Counted from the stretch's first letter, positions 7,738-17,255 are shown. The stretch is 30,424 nt of DNA from Caryophanales bacterium UBA6768 (GCA_002453315.1 DKGO01000055.1:1-30424); one strand, 5' to 3'. Made by a program: numbers and translations. Notes: generated by a model not told the origin, from the letters alone.

Positions 7738-8733
7738 TTATAAACTTAAAAATGATGCGGCAATTCCAAAATAAATGAGCACGCCTGTAATATCACAAAT
7801 CGACGTAATCAACGGTGCACTTGCAGTTGCAGGGTCTAATTTTAACTTGTTAAAAATAAACGGTAATGACATTCCGATGAGGCTTCCAGCGACAACGATA
7901 AGTGCCATCGTCATTGAAACGACAAGAGCAATGTCTAAGCCACCTCTGTAAAGTCCTATCGTTGAAACTGCAATCGCCATCGTTAACCCTAATGTAATGG
8001 AAAGAGCGATCTCTTTCGTAAACATCTTGAACCAGTTTTTTAATTTGACCTCACCAGTTGCGAGTGCCCGTATGACGAGGGTCGCTGACTGAGAACCAGC
8101 ATTTCCGCCACTATCGACGAGCAAAGGTAGGAAAAACACAAGAGCAATATTTGCTTCAATTACATCTTCAAAGTGGGCAATTCCTGCCCCTGAAAAAACA
8201 TTCATAAAGACGAGCAAGACGAGCCAGCCAATTCTTTTCCGATAGAGGGTACCAATCGTCGCATTCATAATTCCAGCTTCTAAATCTGCGGTTGATACAG
8301 ACGCCATTTTATGAAAGTCTTCTGTTGCTTCATATTGCATGACATCTAAAATATCTTCAACATGGACGATACCGACGATTTGCTGTTCCTTATTTACGAC
8401 CGGGATTGAAACTAAATCGGTATCTCGAAAGACTTTCGCTGCCTCTTCCTGGTCTTCATCAGTACCAAAAGAAACAATTTTTGTCACCATTACATCTGTA
8501 ATGGATCGATCATCTTTTGCGCCTAATAGCTCCCTTATGGACAATGCACCAGTTAGTTTGTCATCATGATTAATCATATAAAGGTAGTGAATGTTCTTTT
8601 TGTTTTTTACATGATTACGCAGGTGTAAAATAGCTTCTTCAATCGTCGAAGAATCTTTAATCACGATAAAATCTTTTTTCATTAATGAACCTGTTGTTTC
8701 TGCTTCAAAAACCTCTGGATTGCTTAATTGCAT
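7738..8733 (-). CDS. mgtE: Magnesium transporter MgtE, short form lacking the N domain
   Basis: A Mg2+ channel of the MgtE family, 331 residues from the ATG at 8733, chosen for AAAGGAGGT 6 bases upstream; an in-frame ATG at 8757 has no such site. The product has a pair of CBS domains (about residues 15-140, with the VSIPVVNKEQQIVGIVHVEDILDVM type of core). A connecting helix and five membrane segments follow from about residue 170. The pore signature DSGGNAGSQSATL and the aspartate in SICDITG, which corresponds to the conserved pore acidic residue of the family, are both present. Full-length MgtE is about 450 residues and begins with a roughly 130-residue superhelical N domain, absent here. 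The gene is preceded by an M-box riboswitch, so expression should rise when Mg2+ is scarce. Confidence 0.93.
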   Translation of the reverse strand: MQLSNPEVFEAETTGSLMKKDFIVIKDSSTIEEAILHLRNHVKNKKNIHYLYMINHDDKLTGALSIRELLGAKDDRSITDVMVTKIVSFGTDEDQEEAAKVFRDTDLVSIPVVNKEQQIVGIVHVEDILDVMQYEATEDFHKMASVSTADLEAGIMNATIGTLYRKRIGWLVLLVFMNVFSGAGIAHFEDVIEANIALVFFLPLLVDSGGNAGSQSATLVIRALATGEVKLKNWFKMFTKEIALSITLGLTMAIAVSTIGLYRGGLDIALVVSMTMALIVVAGSLIGMSLPFIFNKLKLDPATASAPLITSICDITGVLIYFGIAASFLSL

Positions 8734-8882
8734 GAGTGGACCTCCTTTGCCATCCACCCGTAAAAAAAGTGGATTCCTTCTTTGTTGTTTTCTACTTTAC
8801 ATTCCAATGGATTAACATCTGAGAATCTTTATCGATTTCCATCACCTACTTAAAAAATACAGTACAAATGCTGATTTAATGT

Positions 8883-8915
8883 AAAAACACCCCTCTACGT
8901 ATAGAAGGGTGTTTT
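8883..8915 (-). terminator. Intrinsic terminator of the M-box expression platform
   Basis: On the minus strand, AAAACACCCTTCTA pairs with TAGAGGGGTGTTTT around a TACG loop, followed by a T-run (8887-8883). The one non-Watson-Crick position is G-U in the minus transcript but C-A in the plus transcript, so the hairpin is built for the minus strand. It lies between the riboswitch aptamer and the mgtE start, where a Mg2+-dependent terminator is expected. Confidence 0.85.
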
Positions 8916-8952
8916 CATTATCTTATGTAATCATTATATAAGAGTCACTTAA

Positions 8953-9120
8953 CCTCTATCGTAGAGTTTTAGCACTATATGGCATGGAATAAGCAAAGTA
9001 AATGGCTTTTCCGGCTACGTTAGAGACCACCTTACGTCGATGGAACCTGTTAACCCATTGGCGTCTCTCGACGTTTTTGGGCAGTAGCTTATCTCCATAT
9101 AGGAGCCTCACCTAACGAGG
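8953..9120 (-). ncRNA. M-box (ykoK) magnesium riboswitch
   Basis: The minus strand reads as a nearly canonical M-box aptamer. It opens with CGTTAGGTGAGGCTCC near 9116, followed by the TATGGAGAT hairpin, CTGCCCAAAAACGTC, GACGCCAATGGGTTAACAG, ATCGACGTAAGGTGGTC and finally CATGCCATATAGTGCTAAA and CTCTACGATAGAG. The terminal CCTC and GAGG can pair to form P1. The aptamer binds Mg2+ and, when folded, lets the terminator at 8883-8915 form. I recognise it from the remembered consensus; a covariance-model search (Rfam RF00380) would settle the exact ends. Confidence 0.96.
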
Positions 9121-9146
9121 GTATGTTTTATTGTCGATACTTGCGA

Positions 9147-9175
9147 AGAATAACAAATATAATGCGGATTGTCAA
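9147..9175 (-). promoter_or_regulatory. Promoter of the M-box/mgtE transcript
   Basis: On the minus strand a perfect TTGACA (9175-9170) is followed, after 17 bases, by TATTCT (9152-9147), a sigma-A type pair. Transcription would start near 9140, about 20 bases before the riboswitch begins. Confidence 0.75.
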
Positions 9176-9576
9176 ATGTTCGATAGCAAATAATCCAGGT
9201 TTAGTGCAGGAAAGTTGTGCTATAAAGGGAGCATGAGTGTGGAATGGGAGTGTTGTGCGTACATATAATTGATATCTTGCGCAATTTTGAAATGAACCTT
9301 TTAATTTAGATTGCTTTTGGATGTCAACAAACGAGTGTGCCTCTTTAAGTAACAATCTGTAAGAATATGAGGAAATCTAGTATATGGCAATTAATGCTTC
9401 CGTCCAATTATTCTAAAATTAATGCTCTCATTATACTTAATGTTGTGAATATTGTAATATAAACATATTTAATCGTTCCTCATATAAAAATAAAAGCAAG
9501 AAAAATATTTATGATTGGGCAGTTGATACAGTAGTTGTTCATTTGCGAAAGGATGCAATTGGGGGGGAGGGATAAT

Positions 9577-9924
9577 TTGAATAAATTTCTATTACACATC
9601 GAGGGGTTAACGGTTTTGTTATTAAGCGTTTATTTTTATTTCCACTTGCAATTTAGCTGGGTTGTGTTTGCCATCTTATTATTATCACCAGACTTATCAG
9701 CACTTGGGTATTTAAAAAACGTGAAGGTTGGTTCGGTGCTATATAATTTATTTCATACTTACACGATTCCAGTGGCGGTCATGGTAGGAGGTTTATTGTT
9801 GGATAACAGCCTTGCTGTCATGATTAGCCTCATTTGGATTGCCCATATCGGAATGGATAGACTGTGTGGTTTTGGATTAAAATATCCAACGACATTTCAA
9901 GATACGCATCTTAATCGTGTTTGA
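9577..9924 (+). CDS. DUF4260-like small membrane protein
   Basis: A 115-residue membrane protein. The TTG at 9577 is chosen because GGGGAGG at 9564-9570 sits 6 bases before it; an ATG at 9553 has only AAAGG directly against it. Four hydrophobic segments are visible (roughly residues 8-28, 30-45, 58-76 and 80-96). The C-terminus contains HIGMDRLCGFGLKYPT and ends FQDTHLNRV, which resembles the conserved tail I associate with DUF4260 proteins. The molecular function is unknown. The 220 bases before it show no clear promoter. A strong terminator follows 10 bases after the stop, so it is monocistronic. Confidence 0.75.
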   Translation: MNKFLLHIEGLTVLLLSVYFYFHLQFSWVVFAILLLSPDLSALGYLKNVKVGSVLYNLFHTYTIPVAVMVGGLLLDNSLAVMISLIWIAHIGMDRLCGFGLKYPTTFQDTHLNRV

Positions 9925-9933
9925 ATGACGAAG

Positions 9934-9963
9934 AAAGCTTGAGGTTGCGCCTCAAGCTTTTTC
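9934..9963 (+). terminator. Terminator between the DUF4260 gene and the convergent ABC exporter
   Basis: AAAGCTTGAGG (9934-9944) and CCTCAAGCTTT (9950-9960) form a perfect 11-bp stem around TTGCG, followed by further T. It primarily serves the plus-strand gene and may also stop the exporter transcript arriving from the other side. Confidence 0.85.
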
Positions 9964-10022
9964 ACTCTGTTTTTTAGTCGATCTGTTATTCAGGGAGATG
10001 TTGCCGATCATTTCCGTGCTAG

Positions 10023-11822
10023 TTAATTGTCATACAACTTCGCATAATCTCCTTGATTATTCATCAGTTCCTCATGACTTCCTTGCTCGATAATCTTTCC
10101 ATTTTTCAGCATAATGATTTTGTCAGCCCCTTGGATTGTGTTGAGACGATGGGCAATGATAAAGCTCGTTCTTCCACGCATGAGATGATGTAACGCTTCT
10201 TGAATTTTTAACTCTGTAATCGTATCAATATTACTCGTCGCTTCATCTAAAATGAGAATCGCCGGGTCTCTAATCATCGCACGCGCAATTGTTACTAATT
10301 GCTTTTGCCCTTGACTAATGCCACTACCTGCTTCGTTTAAAATTGTATCGTAACCATCCGGTAGCTTATGAATGAAATCATGAGCATTGGCAGCCTTAGC
10401 TGCAGCAACTACTTCATCATCAGTCGCTTCCAACCGCCCATAACGGATATTTTCGCGTATCGTTCCATGGAACAAATATGAATCTTGCAACACAAAACCC
10501 ATATGGGAGCGGAGACTCGAACGTTTAATCTCTTTGAGATCAATGCCGTCTAGCGTAATTTTTCCTGTATCGTAATTATAAAAGCGGGAGACGAGGTTAA
10601 TGATCGTTGTTTTTCCAGCTCCTGTATGGCCAACAAAAGCAACCTTTTGTCCCGGTTGTACTTCAAAGCTAATATTTTGCAACACTTGTTGCTCTTCATA
10701 GGCAAATGATACATTTTGAAAAGAAAAATGCCCCGTTGTCGTTTGAAGCTCTTTTGCCTCTGTCTCATCTAATTCTTCTTGTTTCTCATCTATTACAGCA
10801 AAGACACGCTCAGCACCAGCAATCGCTGATAATAAAACGTTAAATTGGTTCGATAGTTCGTTCAGCGGTCGCGTAAATTGTCTTGCATATTCAGTGAAAA
10901 TCACGATAATCCCGACAGTGATATACCCTTTAATCGCAAGAATCCCGCCGAATAATGCGATTAATCCAAAGCTTAAAAAGTTGAGCATGTTCATCACTTT
11001 CGGAATAAAGCCCGCAATCGTCATTGACCAGAAATTAGACAGCTCTAATTGATCGTTTTTTTCCTTAAATTCGCGGATGACTCTTTTTTCTTGGGCAAAA
11101 GCTTTCACGACATGCTGCCCTGACACCGTTTCTTCTACATACCCATTCAGTTCACCTAAATCATGTTGTTGTAATTTGTATAAAGGGCCCGTTCGTTTCG
11201 TAATCCAGCGCATCGCGATGTACATTAACGGAATGATTGACATCGTAATTAAAGTGAGTAACGGGCTGAGAATAAGCATCACTGTTACAGTGCCGACGAG
11301 CGTTAAAATGCTCGTAAAAATTTGGATAATCGACTGGTTTAACGTATTGTTCACATTATCGATATCATTCGTCACCCGGCTCATTAATTCCCCGTGCTGC
11401 CGTTTATCAAAATAAGCGATTGGCAAGCGATGAAACTGATGAAACAAATTTTCACGCAATTGATATACTGTGTTTTGGGCAATTTGAATCATCCAAAAGT
11501 TTTGGAAGAAAATAGCCGAAGAATGAAATAAATAAATAAAAATTAACGCAATGAGCAACGTACCAAGCCCAGCCATCTGTTTTTGGACGATAAAGTCATC
11601 AATCGCCATCCCGATTAAATAAGGTCCGAGCAAGCTTAACCCTGAGCTAATTAAAACCATGAAAATAACACTCGTTAGCCTCATTTTCTCTCTTGCTAAA
11701 TAAGACCAAATGCGTTTAATCGTAGCGACGCTATTTTTTGCTCTCTTTTGTTTATTACTAGCTGTCTCATCCAAAGGCAATTTTTCATATTGAAAAGGAC
11801 GCTTAAGTTGATTTATAAACAT
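10023..11822 (-). CDS. ABC exporter, ATPase/permease subunit with the catalytically competent site (YfiC-like)
   Basis: A half-transporter of 599 residues with six membrane helices (about 55-335) and a C-terminal nucleotide-binding domain. Walker A is GHTGAGKTT near residue 395. The signature loop is GISQGQKQ rather than the usual LSGGQ. Walker B is ILILDEATSNID with the catalytic glutamate, and the H-loop IIAHRLNTIQ has its histidine. The ATG at 11822 has AAAGGAG upstream and overlaps the end of the preceding subunit by 20 bases, showing tight coupling. The partner has a degenerate Walker B/H-loop, the arrangement of heterodimeric drug exporters such as BmrCD and TM287/288. It should form an export pump in the membrane; the substrate is unknown. 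Order and sizes match YfiB/YfiC of Bacillus subtilis. Confidence 0.92.
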   Translation of the reverse strand: MFINQLKRPFQYEKLPLDETASNKQKRAKNSVATIKRIWSYLAREKMRLTSVIFMVLISSGLSLLGPYLIGMAIDDFIVQKQMAGLGTLLIALIFIYLFHSSAIFFQNFWMIQIAQNTVYQLRENLFHQFHRLPIAYFDKRQHGELMSRVTNDIDNVNNTLNQSIIQIFTSILTLVGTVTVMLILSPLLTLITMSIIPLMYIAMRWITKRTGPLYKLQQHDLGELNGYVEETVSGQHVVKAFAQEKRVIREFKEKNDQLELSNFWSMTIAGFIPKVMNMLNFLSFGLIALFGGILAIKGYITVGIIVIFTEYARQFTRPLNELSNQFNVLLSAIAGAERVFAVIDEKQEELDETEAKELQTTTGHFSFQNVSFAYEEQQVLQNISFEVQPGQKVAFVGHTGAGKTTIINLVSRFYNYDTGKITLDGIDLKEIKRSSLRSHMGFVLQDSYLFHGTIRENIRYGRLEATDDEVVAAAKAANAHDFIHKLPDGYDTILNEAGSGISQGQKQLVTIARAMIRDPAILILDEATSNIDTITELKIQEALHHLMRGRTSFIIAHRLNTIQGADKIIMLKNGKIIEQGSHEELMNNQGDYAKLYDN

Positions 11823-13542
11823 GGGTATGCTCCTTTCCAAATTGGGACTTGACGATCGCTTGATACAGGGTAGACTTCTTTAACAATTCATCATGTGTTC
11901 CGATCGCAAGCACGGCTCCATCGTCCATGAGTAAAATTCGATCAGCTCTCATCGCCGTCGAAACTTTTTGCGTGATGAGTAATGTCGTCGCTTCATCATA
12001 TTCAAGCATATCTAAGAGACGCTTTTCCGTGATGACATCAAGCGCGCTCGTACTATCATCAAGCATAAGAATGTTTGGTTGGCGCACGAGTGCTCGCGCA
12101 ATCGAAATTCGCTGCTTTTGTCCACCGGAAAGATTAACACCTCTTTGGCTTATTTCTGTTTCATAGGCGTCTGGTAGCTCCATAATGAGGTGATGAATTT
12201 GCGCATCTTTCGCAGCTTGGATCACTTCATCTTCTGTTGCATCTTCTTTTCCCCAAATAATGTTGTCCCTTACTGAACCACTGAATAAAAGCGGACTTTG
12301 TGAAACGAATCCGATACTGCCCCGCAGTTCATCTAACGAATAATGTGTAATCGGCTCATCGTCGATCGTAATCGTTCCTGTCTGATGATCGTAAAACCGA
12401 AGAATTAACTGAAATAACGTCGTTTTCCCAGATCCTGTTGCCCCCATCACTGCTAGCTTCTCACGGGGATGAATGGAGAATGTTAAATCTTTTAAAACAG
12501 GTTGCTGTGCTCCTGGATATGTAAAGGACACGTTCTGAAAATCGACTTTCCCACGTGTAATCGAGAGTTGCCTTTCGGTATGAGGATGAGTGCTGAAATC
12601 TTCTTCAACAGATAATACATCACTTAACCGATGAGCCGATGCTTTCGCACGTGAAAATGCCATTGTAATGAACGTGAACATCGAGATTGACATCGCAATG
12701 CGTAAAGCATAATTCACGACCGCAACGACATCACCGACCGACGTGTCACCAGCAACAACTTGAACATTCCCAACCCAAATGATGAAAATTAAACTTAAGT
12801 TCATAACAAAAAGCAGAACAGGCATCGATGCTTCCACAAATCGAAACGCCGTGCGCGTCACATTCGCTAAGTTTTCATTCGCTTTCGTAAAGCGCTTCTC
12901 TTCAAAATTCCGGCGCAAAAATGCTTTAATTAAGCGCATACCCATAAAATTTTCTTGCATAATACTGTTCACTTCGTCCACATTTTGTTGGACACGCTCA
13001 AACATGTGACTCGCTTTGCGCAACACCCAAACAAGAAACCCGATGAGTAGCGGGACAGTGACTAAAAAAATCAATGCAAGCTTCGCATTCACGATAAAAG
13101 CCATCACAACTCCGCCAAGCACCATTAAAGGCGCTCGCGTCATAATGCGTAACCCCATAAAAATCGTATTTTGAATTTGCCTCACATCATTCGTAAAGCG
13201 TGTCACTAAGGAGGACGTTGGATATTTATTTAAGTTCGCGAACGAGAACGACTGAATTTTAGTAAACAGCGTCCTCCGAACATCATAGGCGAATCCCGTG
13301 CTCGTATGCGATGCGTAAAATGAATTCACAATCCCAGATGTGAACGCAAGGAAAGCTAGACCAATCATAATGGAGCCCCACATGAGAATATTATTCATAT
13401 CCTGCGCGACGACCCCATCATTAATCATCTTCCCTAAAAAGAACGGAAGCAGTAGCTCAACCGCCAACTCAACAAACGTTAAACTATACGCAATCGTAAT
13501 CGGTAATTTATATGGCTTCAAAAAGGAAAGAATATGTTTCAC
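11803..13542 (-). CDS. ABC exporter, ATPase/permease subunit with a degenerate site (YfiB-like)
   Basis: The first gene of the exporter pair, 579 residues. The GTG at 13542 is chosen because CGGAGGG lies 6 bases upstream and the product then starts at KHILSFLKPYK, the usual beginning of the first helix; an ATG at 13575 lacks a site. Six membrane helices precede the nucleotide-binding domain, with Walker A GATGSGKTT (near residue 365) and signature NLSGGQKQR. Two catalytic positions are altered: Walker B reads LMLDDSTSALD, with Asp in place of the general-base Glu, and the H-loop reads LITQKVST, with Gln in place of His. Its own Walker-side ATP site should hydrolyse poorly. No clear promoter was identified in front of it. 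Confidence 0.92.
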   Translation of the reverse strand: MKHILSFLKPYKLPITIAYSLTFVELAVELLLPFFLGKMINDGVVAQDMNNILMWGSIMIGLAFLAFTSGIVNSFYASHTSTGFAYDVRRTLFTKIQSFSFANLNKYPTSSLVTRFTNDVRQIQNTIFMGLRIMTRAPLMVLGGVVMAFIVNAKLALIFLVTVPLLIGFLVWVLRKASHMFERVQQNVDEVNSIMQENFMGMRLIKAFLRRNFEEKRFTKANENLANVTRTAFRFVEASMPVLLFVMNLSLIFIIWVGNVQVVAGDTSVGDVVAVVNYALRIAMSISMFTFITMAFSRAKASAHRLSDVLSVEEDFSTHPHTERQLSITRGKVDFQNVSFTYPGAQQPVLKDLTFSIHPREKLAVMGATGSGKTTLFQLILRFYDHQTGTITIDDEPITHYSLDELRGSIGFVSQSPLLFSGSVRDNIIWGKEDATEDEVIQAAKDAQIHHLIMELPDAYETEISQRGVNLSGGQKQRISIARALVRQPNILMLDDSTSALDVITEKRLLDMLEYDEATTLLITQKVSTAMRADRILLMDDGAVLAIGTHDELLKKSTLYQAIVKSQFGKEHTHVYKST

Positions 13543-13575
13543 TTGAACCCTCCGAAATCTCGTATCAATGGTCAT

Positions 13576-13833
13576 TCATATGAAATGACTTCGATTATAA
13601 GTAGTAAGCTTTAATTTACAAGATTCGAGGGGCGATGTCCATGAAACTAGATTGGTATCACAATGGGGGAGGGGATTGGTGTGTGAAGCAAAATTCAATG
13701 TTAACAAATAACTGGTATAGGTTGGCTTACGGAGGAAATAAGGCTGAGGACTATTGAATTTACATTGGTTCATAGTTAATTTGTAGTATACTAATATATA
13801 CAATTAAAGAGTGTTAAAGGAGCTTTATCTATC
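13576..13833. other. Divergent intergenic region between the ABC exporter and the restriction operon
   Basis: About 260 bases without a supported gene. The right half holds the likely hsdM promoter; the left half should hold the exporter promoter on the minus strand but I could not pick it with confidence. Short reading frames on both strands lack ribosome binding sites. Confidence 0.5.
13765..13792 (+). promoter_or_regulatory. Candidate promoter of the type I restriction operon
   Basis: TATACT at 13787-13792 is a good -10 box. TTGGTT at 13765-13770, 16 bases before it, is a modest -35. It is placed 41 bases upstream of the hsdM ATG, whose ribosome binding site AAAGGAG is at 13816-13822. Confidence 0.5.
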
Positions 13834-15846
13834 ATGAATAATTTCCAAGAAAAAGTAAGTTTTATATGGTCAATAGCAGAATTACTAAGAGGACCGTATC
13901 GGCCAGAAGATTACGGTGACGTTATTTTACCGATGGCAGTCCTAAGAAGGTTTGATGCCGTTCTTGCGGATACGAAAGAAGAAGTCCTTGAACAATATAA
14001 AAAGTATCAAAACCTACCCGAGTCATCACGTGATGAAATTTTAAACCGGGTTGCGAAACAAGGCTTTCATAACACAAGTCAATATGATTTTACAAAACTA
14101 TTAACTGATCCGGATAATATTGCGGATAACTTACAAGATTACATACATGGATTTTCAGCTTCGGCACGTGACATATTAAGTAATTTTAATTTTGACGTTG
14201 ATATCGATAAGATGGCAGATAATAATTTGTTGTATTTGGTCGTGCAACGTTTTAATGAAATTGATCTCCATCCTGATGCCGTATCGAATATGGAAATGGG
14301 CTACATCTTCGAGGAGTTAATCCGTCGCTTTTCAGAACATGCCGAAGCGGGGGACCACTATACTCCACGTGAAGTGATTACGCTAATGGTTCATTTATTA
14401 TTTCAAGAAGACGATCCGATTTTGTCGACATCTGGAATTACCCAAACCTTATACGACAGTTGTGCCGGTACGGGCGGGATGGGAACAGTAGCACAAGAAT
14501 ATATTACAAAATACAATCCTGCTGCACACCTTGAATTTTTCGCACAAGAAATTAATGGTGAATCCTACGCTATATCAAAGGCGGATATGCTCATCAAAGG
14601 TCAAGACGCAAGCAACATTCGCTTAGGAAACACGTTATCAAATGACCAGTTTAAAGATGAAAAGTTTGATTACTTAATTACAAATCCACCATATGGTGTC
14701 GAATGGCGACCGGCTGAAGATGCCGTTCGAGCAGAACATGAAGATTTAGGCTTTAGTGGCCGTTTTGGTGCTGGGTTACCACGCATCGGTGATGGACAAC
14801 TCCTTTTTTTACAACATTTAGTCTCAAAAATGAAACCAGTAACAGAAGATAATTCACGCGGCTCACGTCTGGCGATTATTATGAACGGCTCACCATTGTT
14901 CACAGGTGATGCAGGTAGTGGAGAAAGCGACATTCGTCGTTATTTATTTGAACATGATTTAGTCGAAGGCATCGTCGCTTTACCGAATGACTTATTTTAT
15001 AACACAGGTATCTCTACATACATTTGGATTTTAACGAATAACAAACAGTCGATTCGCAAAGGAAAAGTCACGCTCGTCAATGCTGTTGATATGTATGAAA
15101 AGATGCGTAAAAGCTTAGGCAATAAACGAAATGAAATTACCGAAGAACAAATCAATGAAATTGCCGAATTATATGGCCAAATGAAAGAAAGTGAACATGT
15201 CAAAATCTTTAATAATGAAGAATTCGGTTATTACCGCATTCGTGTTGAACGCCCATTACGTTTGAACTTTCAAATCACAGACGAACGGATTGCTAAACTT
15301 GATGAGGAACGTGCGTTTATCAATTTAGCGACTTCTCGTAAGCGTAATGAAGCTGAGAAAGAAGTTGAAATTGAAGGAGGCAAGAAACAACAGCAGCAAA
15401 TAAAAGACGTATTAAATGATTTGAAAAGTGATACCGTTTATAAAAATCGTGAGGAATTTATTGAACTTATCAAGGAAGCGTTTCAGGAAGCGGATATCCA
15501 GCTTCGCGCCCCATTACTAAGAGCCATTTGGACAGCCCTTTCAGAACGAGATGAAACAGCGGACGTTTGTATGCGAACGAAAAAGGACATCGAAGCGGAT
15601 CCAGAACTTAGAGACACGGAAATCATCCCACTTACCGACGATATCGAAGATTATTTCGAACGTGAAGTTCTTCCACACGTACCAGATGCATGGATTGACG
15701 AAGAACATACACGAATCGGTTATGAGATCCCATTTACACGATATTTCTATCAATATACGAAACTACGACCATCCTCTGAAATTAAAGCTGAGATTCAAGA
15801 GCTAGAAGCTAACATTTTAGAGAAGTTGAAGAAGGTGATGGGGTAA
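13834..15846 (+). CDS. hsdM: Type I restriction-modification system, methyltransferase subunit HsdM
   Basis: The N6-adenine DNA methyltransferase subunit, 670 residues. The N-terminal helical HsdM domain is recognisable from FIWSIAELLRGPYRPEDYG and LPMAVLRRFD. The SAM-binding motif I is DSCAGTGGMG near residues 208-217, and the catalytic motif IV is TNPPYG near 282-287, diagnostic of adenine-N6 enzymes. About 120 extra C-terminal residues are rich in charged helix and probably contact HsdS. Together with two HsdS-bound partners it methylates the recognition sequence; with HsdR it makes the restriction complex. The stop overlaps the hsdS start by one base (TAATG at 15844-15848). Confidence 0.96.
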   Translation: MNNFQEKVSFIWSIAELLRGPYRPEDYGDVILPMAVLRRFDAVLADTKEEVLEQYKKYQNLPESSRDEILNRVAKQGFHNTSQYDFTKLLTDPDNIADNLQDYIHGFSASARDILSNFNFDVDIDKMADNNLLYLVVQRFNEIDLHPDAVSNMEMGYIFEELIRRFSEHAEAGDHYTPREVITLMVHLLFQEDDPILSTSGITQTLYDSCAGTGGMGTVAQEYITKYNPAAHLEFFAQEINGESYAISKADMLIKGQDASNIRLGNTLSNDQFKDEKFDYLITNPPYGVEWRPAEDAVRAEHEDLGFSGRFGAGLPRIGDGQLLFLQHLVSKMKPVTEDNSRGSRLAIIMNGSPLFTGDAGSGESDIRRYLFEHDLVEGIVALPNDLFYNTGISTYIWILTNNKQSIRKGKVTLVNAVDMYEKMRKSLGNKRNEITEEQINEIAELYGQMKESEHVKIFNNEEFGYYRIRVERPLRLNFQITDERIAKLDEERAFINLATSRKRNEAEKEVEIEGGKKQQQQIKDVLNDLKSDTVYKNREEFIELIKEAFQEADIQLRAPLLRAIWTALSERDETADVCMRTKKDIEADPELRDTEIIPLTDDIEDYFEREVLPHVPDAWIDEEHTRIGYEIPFTRYFYQYTKLRPSSEIKAEIQELEANILEKLKKVMG

Positions 15847-17255
15847 TGTCGGAACTAAGGCCATATCCGAAGTATAAAGATAGTGGGGTAGAGTGGATTG
15901 GGGAGATACCGGAAGATTGGGTCCTTACTAAAATAAAAAGAATCGCAAAGGTATCATCAAGTAAAAGAATCTATGAAAATCAATACCAAGAATCAGGAAT
16001 TCCTTTTTATAGATCAAAAGAAATTGTTGAGCTTTCTAAAGGAAAAAAAGTTAGTGCTAATCTTTTTATAAATCAAGATGTTTATTCAGAGATAGAATAT
16101 AAGTATGGTGTTCCCCAAAAAAATGATTTGTTGATCACATCAATAGGAACCATTGGTGAAGTGTGGATTTCGGATGGAAGAAAATTCTATTATAAAGATG
16201 GTAATATCACCCAATTAAAGGCAGAAAAGAATCTACATATAAATTTTTTGAAGTATTGCTTTAATTCAAATCTTTTTAATGAACAATATAATTTAATGTC
16301 TGACGGCTCAACCCTGATGGCATTAACTATTGAAAAAATAAATGAATTATTAGTTATTTTGCCAAGAATTGATCAACAAAAAACAATAACAAATTTCTTA
16401 GATCCAAAAACCGTCCAAATCGATTCACTCATTGCTGACAAAGAACGCTTAATCGAATTACTAGAAGAAAAACGCCAAGCAGTGATTACAGAAACGGTCA
16501 CAAAAGGCTTAGACCCCAATGTGAAAATGAAGGATTCTGGGATTGAGTGGATTGGGAAGATACCAGAGCATTGGGATATAGTGAAATTGAAATGGCTATC
16601 CGAAATCGAACTAAGTAATGTGGATAAAAAGACAGTTAAAGGGGAAGAACCAGTTTTATTATGCAACTATGTAGACGTTTATTACAATAACATAATTACC
16701 CTTGATTTAGACTTTATGGACGCAACAGCGAAAAAGGAAGAAATTAATAAGTTTAGCTTAAAGGAAGATGACGTTATTATTACAAAGGATTCAGAAGACC
16801 CAAATGACATTGCTGTACCTACCTGGGTTTCTCAAACTATGGGTAATGTTTTATGTGGGTATCATCTTGCTCATATAAGACCTAAGCCGGCTTTATCAGG
16901 GAAATACTTATTGTATTGTTTGTTATCAACTAGATTTCAAGAGCAATTTCATTCACTTGCTTATGGTGTAACGAGGTATGGAATATTAAAGGGAGATATA
17001 GAGAATAGTTTGTTTAATTTACCTCCCTTCTATGAACAAGTAGAAATTTCAGAGTATTTGACTAAAGTTGATAAAAAAATTGAAAGCATAGTTTGTCAAA
17101 TAAAAGATCAAATTACCAAACTCAAAGAATACCGTGAATCTCTCATTTACGAAGCGGTTACTGGGAAAATTGATTTAAGAGATTATGAAGCGGACGTAGA
17201 AGATTTAAATTGGGAAGATTATGGAAAGGTTGCTGAAGTGAATGAACCATATTAA
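15846..17255 (+). CDS. hsdS: Type I restriction-modification system, specificity subunit HsdS
   Basis: The DNA-recognition subunit, 469 residues, with two target-recognition domains. Each opens with the same conserved lead-in: DSGVEWIGEIPEDW near residue 12 and DSGIEWIGKIPEHW near 229. A central conserved helix (about 180-225, LIADKERLIELLEEKRQAVI) and a C-terminal one (about 405-450, containing KLKEYRESLIYEAVTGKID) separate and close them and act as the spacer that sets the distance between the two half-sites. The recognition sequence cannot be deduced. The recognition domains look more AT-rich than the conserved helices, which is common for swapped modules. The end overlaps the following DUF262 gene by 14 bases. 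Confidence 0.95.
   Translation: MSELRPYPKYKDSGVEWIGEIPEDWVLTKIKRIAKVSSSKRIYENQYQESGIPFYRSKEIVELSKGKKVSANLFINQDVYSEIEYKYGVPQKNDLLITSIGTIGEVWISDGRKFYYKDGNITQLKAEKNLHINFLKYCFNSNLFNEQYNLMSDGSTLMALTIEKINELLVILPRIDQQKTITNFLDPKTVQIDSLIADKERLIELLEEKRQAVITETVTKGLDPNVKMKDSGIEWIGKIPEHWDIVKLKWLSEIELSNVDKKTVKGEEPVLLCNYVDVYYNNIITLDLDFMDATAKKEEINKFSLKEDDVIITKDSEDPNDIAVPTWVSQTMGNVLCGYHLAHIRPKPALSGKYLLYCLLSTRFQEQFHSLAYGVTRYGILKGDIENSLFNLPPFYEQVEISEYLTKVDKKIESIVCQIKDQITKLKEYRESLIYEAVTGKIDLRDYEADVEDLNWEDYGKVAEVNEPY

Noticed and set aside
9128..9355. 75-codon minus-strand frame upstream of the riboswitch
   Set aside because: It runs through the mgtE promoter, has no ribosome binding site and no family-like pattern.
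13576..13803. 75-codon minus-strand frame in the divergent intergenic region
   Set aside because: It crosses the hsdM promoter, has no ribosome binding site and no recognisable pattern.
15873..16575. Repeated DNA at the two target-recognition domain starts of hsdS as a possible invertible or CRISPR-like repeat
   Set aside because: It is the normal internal duplication of HsdS proteins; no second hsdS or recombinase gene is nearby to support inversion.
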